From: JACKEQ01 sp041389565 | GTDB lineage: Bacteria; Myxococcota_A; UBA796; GCA-2862545 | Assembly (NCBI GenBank): GCA_041389565.1 | Contig: JAWKRP010000038.1 | Span: forward strand, 1-64,000 | Direction of reading: 5' to 3' | DNA: 64,000 nucleotides | Part shown: positions 24,513 through 33,475 of the stretch, in pieces | How positions within the stretch are numbered: position 1 is the stretch's first letter | How the letters are laid out: the number at the start of each line of letters is the position of its first letter | Translations under genes and position numbers: made by a program | Notes under the pieces: generated by a model | Told to the model about the DNA's origin: nothing | The model's database searches: none | What the model saw: the letters and a program-made list of their open reading frames with translations, nothing else

Positions 24513-25046
24513 ATCCACGCGGTGCAGCGCCTCCAGCATGGGGGTGATGGTCTGGCGCCCGCGGATCATGCGTCCCGGCGGATACACCGCCTCGACGTGC
24601 ACCTCCCGACCGTCCAGCTCGGCCCACCACACCTGACGAACGCCCGCGTCGCCGGTGCACGTGGCCGTCTGGGACAGCCCGAGCGCCGGGACCGTGCGGA
24701 ACCGCTGGTTGTCGACGAAGCCGCACTCGTCGTCGGGCAGGGACCTCGGACGCCCGAGGGGCGTGGTGAACCCGAGCAGGTCGACCGAGACCCCGGTGGT
24801 CTCGTTCTGGATGTGCAGCAGGAGAGGCTCCGGACCGGCCGACCCCGACCACCCCGGCGGGACGAACAGCGCGAGCCCACCTCCGCTCCACTCCCCGGGG
24901 CCGACTGGAACGGACCCCGGCGTCGACAGCGGGTCTTCGTGGACGGCCGTGAAGTCGGTGAAGTCCACCACGGGGTCGGTGGGCGCGGGCTTCTTGCACG
25001 CAGACAGCGCGAGGCCCAGCACCCAGATGGAGGCGTGTGCCCTCAC
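24510..25046 (-). CDS. Lipoprotein, unknown function
   Basis: A 178-residue protein starting at GTG that overlaps the crotonase stop (GTGA). The signal peptide ends in the lipobox LSAC followed by KKP. The mature domain is beta-rich (GLALFVPPGWSGS, PLLLHIQNETTGVSV, EVHVEAVYPPGRMI) with a Cys pair (DDECGF, TATCTG). No family recognised. It is the terminal gene of the rsmD-crotonase-lipoprotein operon and takes its stop codon from the repeat. Confidence 0.75.
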   Translation of the reverse strand: MRAHASIWVLGLALSACKKPAPTDPVVDFTDFTAVHEDPLSTPGSVPVGPGEWSGGGLALFVPPGWSGSAGPEPLLLHIQNETTGVSVDLLGFTTPLGRPRSLPDDECGFVDNQRFRTVPALGLSQTATCTGDAGVRQVWWAELDGREVHVEAVYPPGRMIRGRQTITPMLEALHRVD

Positions 25047-25822
25047 CCGCGGTCCAGGCACGCCCGGTGGGTGGGGCTCCCCCACACCTCCCCGAACAGC
25101 GTCGCCTCCTGACCGTCGCGGACGAGGGGGCAGGCCGCCAGGACCTGGCGCTTCGCGGCTCGAACGGCATCGGCGGGACGAGACCGCACCTCTGCGAGGA
25201 ACCGCTCGCCCGCGTCGAGATCTCCCCGGGCGAGACCGGTGCGAACAGCCTCTTCGGGGCCGAGGACCGGCGCGGACGCGAGCAGCTCGAGGGCCTGTCG
25301 CGGACCGAGCGCGCGCGTGAGTCGGGTGGCTCCCCCCCACCCCGGAACGACGCCGAGACGGGCGTGCACGAAGCCGATGCGAGCCGAGGGGCCGACGAAC
25401 ACGGCGTCTCCAGCGGTCAGCACCTCGGCACCCCCACCCAGCGCGGGCCCGTCGACCCACATCACCACGACGGCCGGCAGGCAGGCGAGCCCGTCGAGCA
25501 CGGCGGTCATGCAGCGCGACATCCGCTCGCCGCTCTCGGGATCGAGGAGCGAAGCCCTCACCTGGCCGAGGTGACCCCCGCTGCAGAACACACCGGGACC
25601 GCTGCCGCGCACGACCACGACCGCCGGACACGCCTCCTGCCAGGCGAGCACCGCGTCGGCGAGCTCCACCATCATGTGCACCGTGATGGCTCCGCGGGCC
25701 TCGGGGTTTTCGAGCACGAGCCCGTCGTCCGTGACGCGCACCGTCCCCGGGATCCGCTCGATCGGGTCGGCCATGCCGGCCAGCAGCCCGCGCGCTTCGA
25801 GGAGGGTGGGCACGGCGTTCAT
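25043..25822 (-). CDS. Enoyl-CoA hydratase/isomerase (crotonase) family
   Basis: A 259-residue crotonase. The oxyanion-hole segments are CSGGHLGQVR and VDGPALGGGAEVL, and VVPGWGGATRL and the C-terminal helical part fit the family. Of the two catalytic glutamates of classic enoyl-CoA hydratase, the second (in ALELL) appears conserved, while the position of the first holds His (FVHARLG). The enzyme may therefore act as an isomerase, hydrolase or decarboxylase on an acyl-CoA rather than a hydratase. ATG overlaps the rsmD stop (ATGA). Confidence 0.85.
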   Translation of the reverse strand: MNAVPTLLEARGLLAGMADPIERIPGTVRVTDDGLVLENPEARGAITVHMMVELADAVLAWQEACPAVVVVRGSGPGVFCSGGHLGQVRASLLDPESGERMSRCMTAVLDGLACLPAVVVMWVDGPALGGGAEVLTAGDAVFVGPSARIGFVHARLGVVPGWGGATRLTRALGPRQALELLASAPVLGPEEAVRTGLARGDLDAGERFLAEVRSRPADAVRAAKRQVLAACPLVRDGQEATLFGEVWGSPTHRACLDRG

Positions 25823-26343
25823 CGGGGGCTCCGGAGCTCGTGGACCACGACGTTCCCGAACTCCCGCACGCGCGACCGACGGAGGTGCGCGACGGTCTCG
25901 GGCACGGCGGTCTTCCGGTCGGCTTCGAGGAACAGCACGCCCTCCACGCACGGCGCCAGGGCTTCGAGCAGGGGCGCGGGGTCGAGCGCGAACGGGGGGT
26001 CGGCGTACACCACACCGAAGGTACCGAGCCCGTCGGCCACGCGCGTCACGTCACCCACGCGAACCTCCACGACGGCGCCGAGCTCCGCGCACAGACCCTT
26101 GATCCGGCCCGCCGAGCGCGGGTTCTTCTCGACGGCGACCACCTCCGCGCCGCGCGACCAGGCCTCGAGCGCCATGATGCCCGAGCCCGCGAACGCATCC
26201 AGGAAGCGGACCCCTTCGAGGTCCTGCCCGACCACCGAGAACAGCGCTTCCCGCACGCGCGAGCCGGTGGGGCGGATGCCCGAGGGAACGTCGCCGCGCA
26301 GCACCCGTCCGCGCGCGCTCCCGCCCGTGATGCGCAACCCCAT
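25819..26343 (-). CDS. rsmD: 16S rRNA (guanine966-N2)-methyltransferase
   Basis: A 174-residue SAM-dependent methyltransferase. The N-terminus LRITGGSARGRVL and RPTGSRVREALFSVV are hallmarks of RsmD, followed by the SAM loop DAFAGSG and catalytic DPPF (the (D/N)PP(Y/F) motif of N6/N2 methyltransferases). It modifies G966 of 16S rRNA at the decoding centre. GGAGG six bases before ATG supports the start. Confidence 0.92.
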   Translation of the reverse strand: MGLRITGGSARGRVLRGDVPSGIRPTGSRVREALFSVVGQDLEGVRFLDAFAGSGIMALEAWSRGAEVVAVEKNPRSAGRIKGLCAELGAVVEVRVGDVTRVADGLGTFGVVYADPPFALDPAPLLEALAPCVEGVLFLEADRKTAVPETVAHLRRSRVREFGNVVVHELRSPR

Positions 26344-26480
26344 GCGGTTCCTCCGTCCTCGGGGGTCGGCCGTGGGACCGGCAGAATCGAGGAAGCTTCC
26401 GCTGACGACGGGTCCGTATGCCATCCTGACGCTGCGCTCAAGGTCCCCGCTCCCGGGCATCTCGAACCGCGACGGAGGCC

Positions 26481-27440
26481 ATGGCAGGCGAGACGCCCGC
26501 ACTGCGCTGGGGAGTGTGCTTCGCGGACGACTCGGCGTTCCAGCGGGCGAGGGCCGTGCTCCGCTCCCGGGGCACGCTGACCGGCGTGTGTGGTGGGCCG
26601 GAGGAGGCGCGCGTGCCGGCCCGTCGGATGGACACCGTGGAGGAGGTGCTCGCGGCGTCCGATGCGGTCATCGTGGGGGGTCCCGACGCCGAGCGCACGG
26701 CCCGCACGGCGCTCGAGGCCGGGTGCCACGTGTCTGCGGCGCTCCCGCTCACCTTCCGCTCGAAGACCATGCTGCGCCTCGCGCACATCGCGAAGGCACA
26801 GCGCCGCCTCCTGCACCTGTTCGAGCCCGAGCTGCACCGGCCCGCGTTCCGCACGCTGCGAGGGCACTGTCGCGCCGAAGAGGTCGAGGAGCTCGTGCTC
26901 GCCGCCACCTACTCACGGACCGTCCCTGCGAGCCCTCGGGACTCACGGACCGTCCCTGCGAGCCCTCGGGACTCACGGACCGTCCCTGCGAGCCCTCCGG
27001 ACTCCGGTCCGGTCGTGTCTCCGGCGGATCTGGTCCATCCGCACCTCGCCGAGCTCCAGCAGCTCGTCGTGCTCGGCGGTCCGGTCGCGGAGGTCACCCG
27101 CGCCCAGCTCACCCCGTCCGCGTCCGGCACCCGCTTCGACGCCACGCTCGTGTTCCGCAAGGGGGCCCGCGCATCGATCGAGCTCGTGCCGGGCGAGCGC
27201 GACGCACGGGTCATCGACGTCCGCTCCGGGCTGTCGTGGCGCATCGAAGGCGCCCACCTCTACTGCGGCAACAGCATGACCACCCTCACCGACAACCGGA
27301 GCCCGTCCGAGCTCGCCGTCCTGGAGCTCGAGATGGTCGCTGGAGGGCGCGGTCGGCCAGCTCTCACCCTCGAAGCCCACTACCACACCCTGGTGGTCAT
27401 CGAGGCCCTCGTAGAAGGTCGAACGGGCCGCCTCCGCTGA
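26481..27440 (+). CDS. Gfo/Idh/MocA-like oxidoreductase with an in-frame repeat insertion
   Basis: A 319-residue protein. The central part, SDAVIVGGPDAERTARTALEAG followed by a helix ending FEPELHRPAF, follows the Gfo/Idh/MocA dehydrogenase pattern. The N-terminus (RWGVCFADDSAF) lacks the GxGxxG dinucleotide loop, so NAD(P) binding is doubtful. The C-terminal half is beta-rich and would be the substrate/oligomerisation domain. Between the halves (residues ~144-174) lies a translated array of three 30-bp repeats, reading DSRTVPASPR three times. The insertion falls where a surface loop would be expected, and the frame continues without a stop. Confidence 0.7.
   Translation: MAGETPALRWGVCFADDSAFQRARAVLRSRGTLTGVCGGPEEARVPARRMDTVEEVLAASDAVIVGGPDAERTARTALEAGCHVSAALPLTFRSKTMLRLAHIAKAQRRLLHLFEPELHRPAFRTLRGHCRAEEVEELVLAATYSRTVPASPRDSRTVPASPRDSRTVPASPPDSGPVVSPADLVHPHLAELQQLVVLGGPVAEVTRAQLTPSASGTRFDATLVFRKGARASIELVPGERDARVIDVRSGLSWRIEGAHLYCGNSMTTLTDNRSPSELAVLELEMVAGGRGRPALTLEAHYHTLVVIEALVEGRTGRLR
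26911..27005. repeat. Three perfect 30-bp repeats inside a coding sequence
   Basis: Three units at 26911, 26941 and 26971 have an exact 30-base period and differ only at the last few bases of the third. A truncated fourth start (ACTCCGG) follows. They are the cleanest copies of the family and are translated in frame within the Gfo/Idh/MocA-like gene. Confidence 0.95.
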
Positions 27441-27462
27441 CCTCCGATCGTTGCAACAGATG

Positions 27463-27493
27463 ATTGCGGCACCTTGGACCCGTCGGCCGCAAT
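27463..27493. promoter_or_regulatory. Inverted repeat upstream of the act operon
   Basis: ATTGCGGC at 27463-27470 and GCCGCAAT at 27486-27493 form perfect 8-base arms around 15 bases containing TTGGAC, a possible -35 element. An 8-base palindrome GTTGCAAC lies just upstream at 27450-27457. The site is 46-76 bases before the actA start and could be a regulator site; an RNA hairpin is the alternative. Confidence 0.4.
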
Positions 27494-27538
27494 CCAATAG
27501 CTCCGGGCCACGACCCAGACCCCTGTCGGAGGTCCCGA

Positions 27539-28237
27539 ATGTTCCGTCCAGTGAGCCTGTTGCTCGCTGCTTCTCTCCTGTCCGCCTGTACGGTCAAGGA
27601 AGAGGAGCGGCTGAACGACCCTCGCTTCCCCCTCGAGCCCCACCTCATCCTGCCGATCTGGTTCCCCAGCAACGGCCAGGTCGCCGCTGGTGTCACGACC
27701 GGCGAAGCGAGCGCGCTCGAGCAGCCGATCCCGTTCTCCCACTACCTGCATGCCGGGAAGAACGAGATCCAGTGCGAGTACTGCCACGTCTCGGCGCGAA
27801 ACTCCATCCACGGCGGCGTTCCGCAGGTCGAGACCTGCATGAACTGCCACAAGTTCGTGAAGACGAAGTCGCCCTGGATCCAGAAGGTGAAGGAGCACTA
27901 CGACTCCGGCACTCCGATCGAGTGGAACAAGGTCCACGACCTCCCCGACTACGTGCACTTCGCGCACAACCGGCACGTCCGGGCCGGTGTGAGCTGCACC
28001 GAGTGCCACGGGCAGGTGCAGCTGCAGGGGCAGCCGCGCGCGGTCACCGAGAAGGCGGCTGACGGCACCGAGGTCCAGACCATCGCGGTCGATGCGGTCA
28101 TGGTGCGTGAGTCCACCCTCCAGATGGGGTGGTGCCTCGACTGCCACGCCAGCCACACGTCGATCAACGAGAACTACGGCGACAGCGCAGACCTTCGGCG
28201 AGCCGAGCTGAAGGACTGCTGGACCTGCCACAAGTGA
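27539..28237 (+). CDS. actA: Alternative complex III subunit ActA, pentaheme cytochrome c
   Basis: A 232-residue lipoprotein (signal peptide ending LLSAC) with five CxxCH haem-binding sites: CEYCH, CMNCH, CTECH, CLDCH and CWTCH. In alternative complex III (ACIII), the pentahaem ActA carries electrons on the periplasmic face from the iron-sulfur subunit ActB. The ribosome-binding site GGAGG lies six bases before ATG. It is the first gene of a complete actABCDEF operon. Confidence 0.93.
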   Translation: MFRPVSLLLAASLLSACTVKEEERLNDPRFPLEPHLILPIWFPSNGQVAAGVTTGEASALEQPIPFSHYLHAGKNEIQCEYCHVSARNSIHGGVPQVETCMNCHKFVKTKSPWIQKVKEHYDSGTPIEWNKVHDLPDYVHFAHNRHVRAGVSCTECHGQVQLQGQPRAVTEKAADGTEVQTIAVDAVMVRESTLQMGWCLDCHASHTSINENYGDSADLRRAELKDCWTCHK

Positions 28238-28245
28238 GCGCCCCG

Positions 28246-31200
28246 ATGAACCGCCGCAACTTCCTGAAGGCTCTCGGCATCGGCAGCAGCGCGTCCGCGC
28301 TGTCGGCCTGTGGGCTCGACAACAACCGCTACTACACGCCGGTCGAGCAGATCCTGCCGTACGTGGTGAAGCCGGAGAACATCACTCCCGGCACCCCCAC
28401 GTTCTTCCCGACCACCCTCACTCGCGGCCCCGACGCCCACCCCGTGCTGGCGCGCCACCGCGACGGTCGCGTCGTGAACGTCGGTGCGAACACGCGGTCC
28501 CCGTGGGATCCGTCCGTTCCGAAGTCCGCGCTCCTCGAGCTGCAGAAGCACTACAGCCCCGACCGCTTCAAGTCGCCGATGGCGAACGGCAACAGCGGCT
28601 CGCCGGTCACCTGGCCCGACGGCATCAAGCAGGTCGTCGACGCCGTCAGCGCCGCGAATTCCGCAGGCAAGAAGGTCGCGTGGCTCGGTGGCTACCGGTC
28701 CGGCTCCTACGCCGCGATCATCGCCGCCGTGTGCGACACCGCCGTGTTCTGGGCGCCGATGGGCTACGAGGCCGAGGCCAACGCCGCCCAGGCCGTGTTC
28801 GGCTCGCGCACCCTCCCCCGCTACGACCTCGACGACGCCACGTACGTGCTGTCGTTCGGCGCCGACTTCCTGAACCACTGGGGCGGCGACCGCGTCACCT
28901 CCGGGTTCGCTCGCGCCCGCCTGCACGCGCACGGCGGCCATGTCGCGCGCTACGCCCTCGTCTCCCCGTACCGCGACCAGACCGGCGCCAACGCCGACGA
29001 CTGGTACGCCGCGGCTCCGGGCAGCCAGGCTCTGGTGGCTCGCGCCGTCGCGAAGCTCGTCGCGGCGAAGAAGGGCTACAACGGCCCCGCGCTGGCCGCG
29101 CTCGGCAATGTCGACGCTTCCACGGCCGCGACGGCCGCGGGCATCGAGGCCTCCGCCATCGAGGAGATCGCCGCTCACTTCGCCGAAGGTCGCGCCGTGG
29201 CGCTGCCCGGAGGCATCGGAGGCGCCGGCAAGGCCGCTACCGAGCTCGCCGCCGCCACCTACCTCCTGAACATCGTCGGCGGCGCCGCCCCCGACCTGTT
29301 CAGCGCGGGCGGGTACACCGGTCCCGTGCACAACACGGCCGATGTCGAGAAGCTCATCGCCGACCTCGACGCCGGCTCGGTCGGCGTGCTGTTCGTCGAC
29401 GACAGCAACCCCGTGCACGCCCTCCCGGGCGCGAAGGTCAAGGAAGCCATCGGCAAGGCCGGGCTGTCCGTCGCGTTCACGTCGCACCCCGACGAGACCA
29501 CCGACGCCTGCAAGCTCATCCTGCCGTCCGCCGACACCTTCGAAGACTGGGCCGACGAGCAGCCGGTGGCAGGCATCACCCTGCTCCGCCAGCCCACGAT
29601 GAGCCCGATCCAGATCCGCTACCGTCCGCCGGGCGCCGAAGAGCGCGTGGAAGACGGGTGGGACGTGCGCTCTGCCGGTGAGGTGCTCGTCGCCGCCGGT
29701 CGTGCGCTCGGTGTGGTGTCCGCGGCCGACTGGCGCGGGTTCCTCCACTCCCGCTGGGGCATGGCCTACAAGGCAGCCGTCCTCTCCGCTGCGACCGACG
29801 GGGCTCCCGACGAGGGCGCGGAGACCATGGCTCCCGAGAAGGATGCCGGCTTCCTCCCGTGGCTCGCGGGCCGTCTGCAGGATGGCTTCGTCGCCACGAA
29901 CGCACCCAAGGTCGCCCCCGCTGTGACGGGCTCGATCGCATGGCAGGAGGCCACTCCGCCCGCTGGCGCCGGCACGTACAACCTCCACGTCGCTCCGCAC
30001 GCGCACCTGCGCGACGGTCGCTTCGCGAACACGCCCTGGGCGCAGGAGGTCCCCGACCCGATGACCGGTCAGGTCTGGGACAGCTGGGTCGAGATCCACC
30101 CCGACACGGCGGCCTCTCTCGGGGTGTCCGACAACTCGCGCGTCACGCTGAAGTCCGATGCGGGCTCCCTCGAGATGGGTGTCGAGATCACGAAGAGCGT
30201 GCGTGCCGACACCGTGGCCGTGCAGTTCGGTCAGGGCCACACGGCCAACGGCCGGTACGCGAGCAACGTGGGCGCGAACGTCGCCGTGCTCGTGGGCTCC
30301 TCGAAGGATCCCCAGGGCGCGATGGCGTGGCAGTCCGCGAAGGTCGCCGTCACGGCGGCGGGCGGCAAGGCCGACCTCATCTCGACGTTCGGCGGCGACA
30401 CCGACGAGAACCGGAACTTCGCCGTCCGCGTCAACGCGAAGCAGTTCGCCGACAAGGGCGACGCTCCGGGCGCGCATGGCGGTGAGCTCACGGGCATCCA
30501 CCACCTCGAGCTCGACAAGCGCCTCGTCGAGCGCGGCATCACGGACTTCTACAGCCTCACGCAGCACCCGACGTACCGCTTCGGCATGACCGTCGACACC
30601 GACGCCTGCAACGGCTGCGGGGCCTGCTCCATCGCCTGCTACGCGGAGAACAACCTCCCTGTGGTCGGGAAGGAGAAGATCAAGGAAGGCCGGGAGATGT
30701 CCTGGATCCGGGTCAACCGGTACTTCAAGGGCGACGAGACGCACTTCGTCCCCATGATGTGCCAGCACTGCGGTCACGCGCCCTGCGAGTCCGTCTGCCC
30801 GGTCCTGGCCACGTACCACAACCTCGATGGCCTCAACGCGATGGTCTACAACCGCTGCGTCGGAACGCGCTACTGCTCGAACGCGTGCCCGTTCTCCGCT
30901 CGGAAGTTCAACTACCACACGTACGTCTGGCCCGAGCCGTTCAACATGCAGCTCAACCCCGACGTGGTCACGCGCACGATGGGCGTGATGGAGAAGTGCA
31001 CGTTCTGCGTCCAGCGCCTGCGCTCCATCAAGAGCGCGTACAAGGACGAGGCCGCCAGCACCGAGTTCCACGCGGTGGTGCCGGACTCCGCGCTCCGCCA
31101 GCTCCCGGCATGCGCCGAGGCCTGCCCGACGCAGGCCCTCACGTTCGGGAACCTCAACACCGAAGACGGCGAGCTGAACAACAGCCGCAAGTCCTCGCGG

Positions 31201-31446
31201 AACTACATGCCGCTCGACGATCTCAACGTGATGTCGGCGGTGAACTATCTCGCCCGGGTCTCCTTCCACGCGCCCGAAGCCGGCCATCACGGCGGCGGGC
31301 ACGAAGGCGCTGCGCACGGTGACACCGAGCACGGCGGCGGAGCCCACATGGACGAGAAGCCGCACGGTGGCGAGCACGCCGAGCCGAAGCACGACGGCGA
31401 CCACGCCGCCGAGAAGCACGACGCAGAAGGCGCCGGCGCGCACTGA
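28246..31446 (+). CDS. actB: Alternative complex III subunit ActB, molybdopterin-oxidoreductase-like plus iron-sulfur domains
   Basis: A 1066-residue protein. The N-terminus NRRNFLKALG is a twin-arginine signal followed by a lipobox (LSAC), so the subunit is exported folded and lipid-anchored. Residues ~60-750 resemble MopB proteins; in ACIII this domain carries no molybdenum cofactor. The C-terminal part has four cysteine clusters (CNGCGACSIAC; CQHCGHAPCESVC; CVGTRYCSNACP with CTFC; CAEACP) for four iron-sulfur clusters. The last ~59 residues contain 13 His in a Gly/Glu/Asp-rich tail, an unusual extension that could bind metal. It lies nine bases after actA. Confidence 0.95.
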   Translation: MNRRNFLKALGIGSSASALSACGLDNNRYYTPVEQILPYVVKPENITPGTPTFFPTTLTRGPDAHPVLARHRDGRVVNVGANTRSPWDPSVPKSALLELQKHYSPDRFKSPMANGNSGSPVTWPDGIKQVVDAVSAANSAGKKVAWLGGYRSGSYAAIIAAVCDTAVFWAPMGYEAEANAAQAVFGSRTLPRYDLDDATYVLSFGADFLNHWGGDRVTSGFARARLHAHGGHVARYALVSPYRDQTGANADDWYAAAPGSQALVARAVAKLVAAKKGYNGPALAALGNVDASTAATAAGIEASAIEEIAAHFAEGRAVALPGGIGGAGKAATELAAATYLLNIVGGAAPDLFSAGGYTGPVHNTADVEKLIADLDAGSVGVLFVDDSNPVHALPGAKVKEAIGKAGLSVAFTSHPDETTDACKLILPSADTFEDWADEQPVAGITLLRQPTMSPIQIRYRPPGAEERVEDGWDVRSAGEVLVAAGRALGVVSAADWRGFLHSRWGMAYKAAVLSAATDGAPDEGAETMAPEKDAGFLPWLAGRLQDGFVATNAPKVAPAVTGSIAWQEATPPAGAGTYNLHVAPHAHLRDGRFANTPWAQEVPDPMTGQVWDSWVEIHPDTAASLGVSDNSRVTLKSDAGSLEMGVEITKSVRADTVAVQFGQGHTANGRYASNVGANVAVLVGSSKDPQGAMAWQSAKVAVTAAGGKADLISTFGGDTDENRNFAVRVNAKQFADKGDAPGAHGGELTGIHHLELDKRLVERGITDFYSLTQHPTYRFGMTVDTDACNGCGACSIACYAENNLPVVGKEKIKEGREMSWIRVNRYFKGDETHFVPMMCQHCGHAPCESVCPVLATYHNLDGLNAMVYNRCVGTRYCSNACPFSARKFNYHTYVWPEPFNMQLNPDVVTRTMGVMEKCTFCVQRLRSIKSAYKDEAASTEFHAVVPDSALRQLPACAEACPTQALTFGNLNTEDGELNNSRKSSRNYMPLDDLNVMSAVNYLARVSFHAPEAGHHGGGHEGAAHGDTEHGGGAHMDEKPHGGEHAEPKHDGDHAAEKHDAEGAGAH

Positions 31447-31462
31447 ACCCCTCCTCCCGCCC

Positions 31463-31500
31463 ACGGGACCGAGCGTCCCTGCGAGCCCCCGGGACTCGCC
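31463..31500. repeat. Diverged single copy of the 30-bp repeat
   Basis: The sequence between actB and actC contains GGGACCGAGCGTCCCTGCGA and a GGGACTC end, a one-unit relative of the repeat at 26911. It is the only copy between two genes on the same strand in an operon. The rest of this 95-base gap shows only the actC ribosome-binding site. Confidence 0.75.
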
Positions 31501-31541
31501 CACCGCGCCCACCGGCGTGATTCCATTCAGGAGACTTCAAG

Positions 31542-32906
31542 GTGGCAACCGACGTTTACACCAGCGGTGAACCCAACCGCCCCGAGAGCTACGGCGAAGC
31601 GAACCGGGACATCATCCGCGTTCTGCTGAAGCCGTCCGTGGCCTACCTGGCCCTGCTGGCCATGTCCGTCGCCACCATGCTGTACGGCGGGTGGTGCTGG
31701 TACCAGCAGATCCGCTGGGGCATGGGCGTGGCGCACATCACGCACCCCACGATGTGGGGCGTGTACATCGTCACCTTCGTGTTCTGGGTCGGCATCGGCC
31801 ACGCCGGAACGCTCATCTCCGCCATCCTCTTCCTGGTGCGCTCGCGCTGGCGAACCGGCGTCTACCGCGCCTCCGAGGCCATGACGGTCTTCGCGGTCAT
31901 GACGGCCCTCCTGTTCCCGGTGCTCCACCTCGGCCGCGTGTGGCAGAACTACTGGTTCTTCCCGTACCCGAACCAGCGTCAGCTCTGGATGAACTTCAAG
32001 TCCCCGCTCATGTGGGACGTGTTCGCCATCTCGACGTACTTCACGGTGTCGGCCATCTTCTTCTACGTCGGCTGCGTGCCCGACATCGCCATCTTCCGCG
32101 ACCACAGCAAGGGCCTCGTGAAGCGCGTGTACGGCCTGCTCTCGCTGGGCTGGCGCGGCACCCACCGCCAGTGGCACCACTACATGGCCGCGTACGGCTT
32201 CTTCGCCGCCCTCGCCGCGCCGCTCGTGCTCTCCGTGCACAGCGTCGTCTCCTGGGACTTCGCGATGGCGAACACCGCGGGCTGGCACAGCACCATCTTC
32301 CCGCCCTACTTCGTCGCTGGCGCCATCCTCTCGGGCTGCGCGATGGTCATCTCGCTGCTCATGCCCATGACCTACGCGTTCGGCTGGCAGAAGTACGTCA
32401 ACACGTGGCACTTCGAGAGCCTCGCGAAGATGTGCATCCTCACGAGCGCCATCCTCACGTACGCCTACAGCATGGAGTACTTCGTCGGGTGGTACTCGCA
32501 GAACCCCTACGAGCAGGCCATCTTCTTCTGGCGTGCCGACCCCAGCGCCGACTACGGCTGGGCGTTCTACCTGATGGTGTTCTGCAACTGCGTCGCCCCC
32601 GCCGTCTGGTACTTCCCGGCGATGCGCCGCAACCCCTGGGTCCTCTTCATCGTCGCCGCCATCATCAACGTCGGTATGTGGATGGAGCGGTTCAACATCA
32701 TCGTCAGCTCCCTCGCCCACAACTTCGATCCCGCGACCTGGTGGTACTACTGGCCGAGCTGGGTCGAGTGGGGAATCCTCGCGGGTAGCGCCGGCTGGTT
32801 CTGCACCTGGTTCCTGCTCTTCTGCAAGACCCTCCCCGCCGTCGCCATCACCGAGATCAAGGAAATGATCCCGCCGCCCGTGAAGGGCTCGCTGGAGGGC
32901 AAATGA
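31542..32906 (+). CDS. actC: Alternative complex III subunit ActC, NrfD-like quinol-binding membrane protein
   Basis: A 454-residue integral membrane protein of the NrfD/PsrC family with about ten transmembrane helices and many Trp/Tyr at their ends. In ACIII, ActC and ActF form the membrane core; ActC is taken to hold the quinol oxidation site near the ActB iron-sulfur clusters. GTG at 31542 is preceded by CAGGAG. It overlaps actD by four bases (ATGA). Confidence 0.94.
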   Translation: MATDVYTSGEPNRPESYGEANRDIIRVLLKPSVAYLALLAMSVATMLYGGWCWYQQIRWGMGVAHITHPTMWGVYIVTFVFWVGIGHAGTLISAILFLVRSRWRTGVYRASEAMTVFAVMTALLFPVLHLGRVWQNYWFFPYPNQRQLWMNFKSPLMWDVFAISTYFTVSAIFFYVGCVPDIAIFRDHSKGLVKRVYGLLSLGWRGTHRQWHHYMAAYGFFAALAAPLVLSVHSVVSWDFAMANTAGWHSTIFPPYFVAGAILSGCAMVISLLMPMTYAFGWQKYVNTWHFESLAKMCILTSAILTYAYSMEYFVGWYSQNPYEQAIFFWRADPSADYGWAFYLMVFCNCVAPAVWYFPAMRRNPWVLFIVAAIINVGMWMERFNIIVSSLAHNFDPATWWYYWPSWVEWGILAGSAGWFCTWFLLFCKTLPAVAITEIKEMIPPPVKGSLEGK

Positions 32907-33475
32907 GCGCCACCGCCGTCGCCGCGGCCCCGCCGGTCCGCATCAAGGCGATCTACGAGCACCTCGACTGCCTGCTCACGGGCATCGACCGCCTGAAGAA
33001 GGCGGGAATCGAGGGCTGGACCGTCATGGCCCCGCTCCCCCGCCACGAGATTGAGGAGATCATCTACGAGGGGCGCCCGTCGCCCGTCCGCTGGTGGACC
33101 CTCACGGGGGGCATCACCGGGCTCACCATCGGGCTGCTGCTCACGTCGCTCACCGCGGCGCAGTGGCCGATGATCCTCCCCGGCGGCAAGCCCGTGGTCG
33201 CGCTCGTGCCGTACGCGGTCGTCATGTTCGAGTGCACCATCCTCGGTGGCGCGCTGTTCACCACCCTCGGTGCCATCGTGCACTGCGGCCTGCCCGGCTT
33301 CTTCCTCGATGCCGCCATCCAGGACCCCCGCGTGACCGACGCGAGCTTCGGCATCGTGTTCACCCACGCGCCCGAGTCCGACCGTCAGCGCATCACGGAG
33401 ATCCTCACGGGAGCCGGCGCCGTCGAGGTCACCACCGGTGACGACACCATCTACGAGGTCCCCAACCATGCGTGA
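32903..33475 (+). CDS. actD: Alternative complex III subunit ActD (DUF3341)
   Basis: A 190-residue protein with an N-terminal cytoplasmic part (IKAIYEHLDCLLTGIDRLKK, PLPRHEIEEI), two transmembrane helices (~70-90 and ~103-128) and a C-terminal domain with FGIVFTHAPESDR. This is the layout of ActD, a small structural subunit that packs against ActC/ActF. It overlaps actC and actE by a few bases, showing tight translational coupling. Confidence 0.92.
   Translation: MSATAVAAAPPVRIKAIYEHLDCLLTGIDRLKKAGIEGWTVMAPLPRHEIEEIIYEGRPSPVRWWTLTGGITGLTIGLLLTSLTAAQWPMILPGGKPVVALVPYAVVMFECTILGGALFTTLGAIVHCGLPGFFLDAAIQDPRVTDASFGIVFTHAPESDRQRITEILTGAGAVEVTTGDDTIYEVPNHA

Noticed and set aside
26911..27005. CRISPR array (regular 30-bp direct repeats)
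   Set aside because: The units are directly adjacent with no spacers, lie inside a coding frame and have no cas genes nearby.
28246..31446. ActB as a true molybdopterin enzyme such as a formate dehydrogenase or polysulfide reductase
   Set aside because: The full actABCDEF gene order, the pentahaem neighbour and the fused iron-sulfur domain identify ACIII, whose MopB domain does not carry molybdenum.
28174..31512. A 1112-codon open frame on the minus strand opposite actB
   Set aside because: It is a by-product of high-GC codon use. The plus-strand frame encodes ActB with clear iron-sulfur motifs, and the minus-strand product is Arg/Val/Gly-rich without any recognisable domain.
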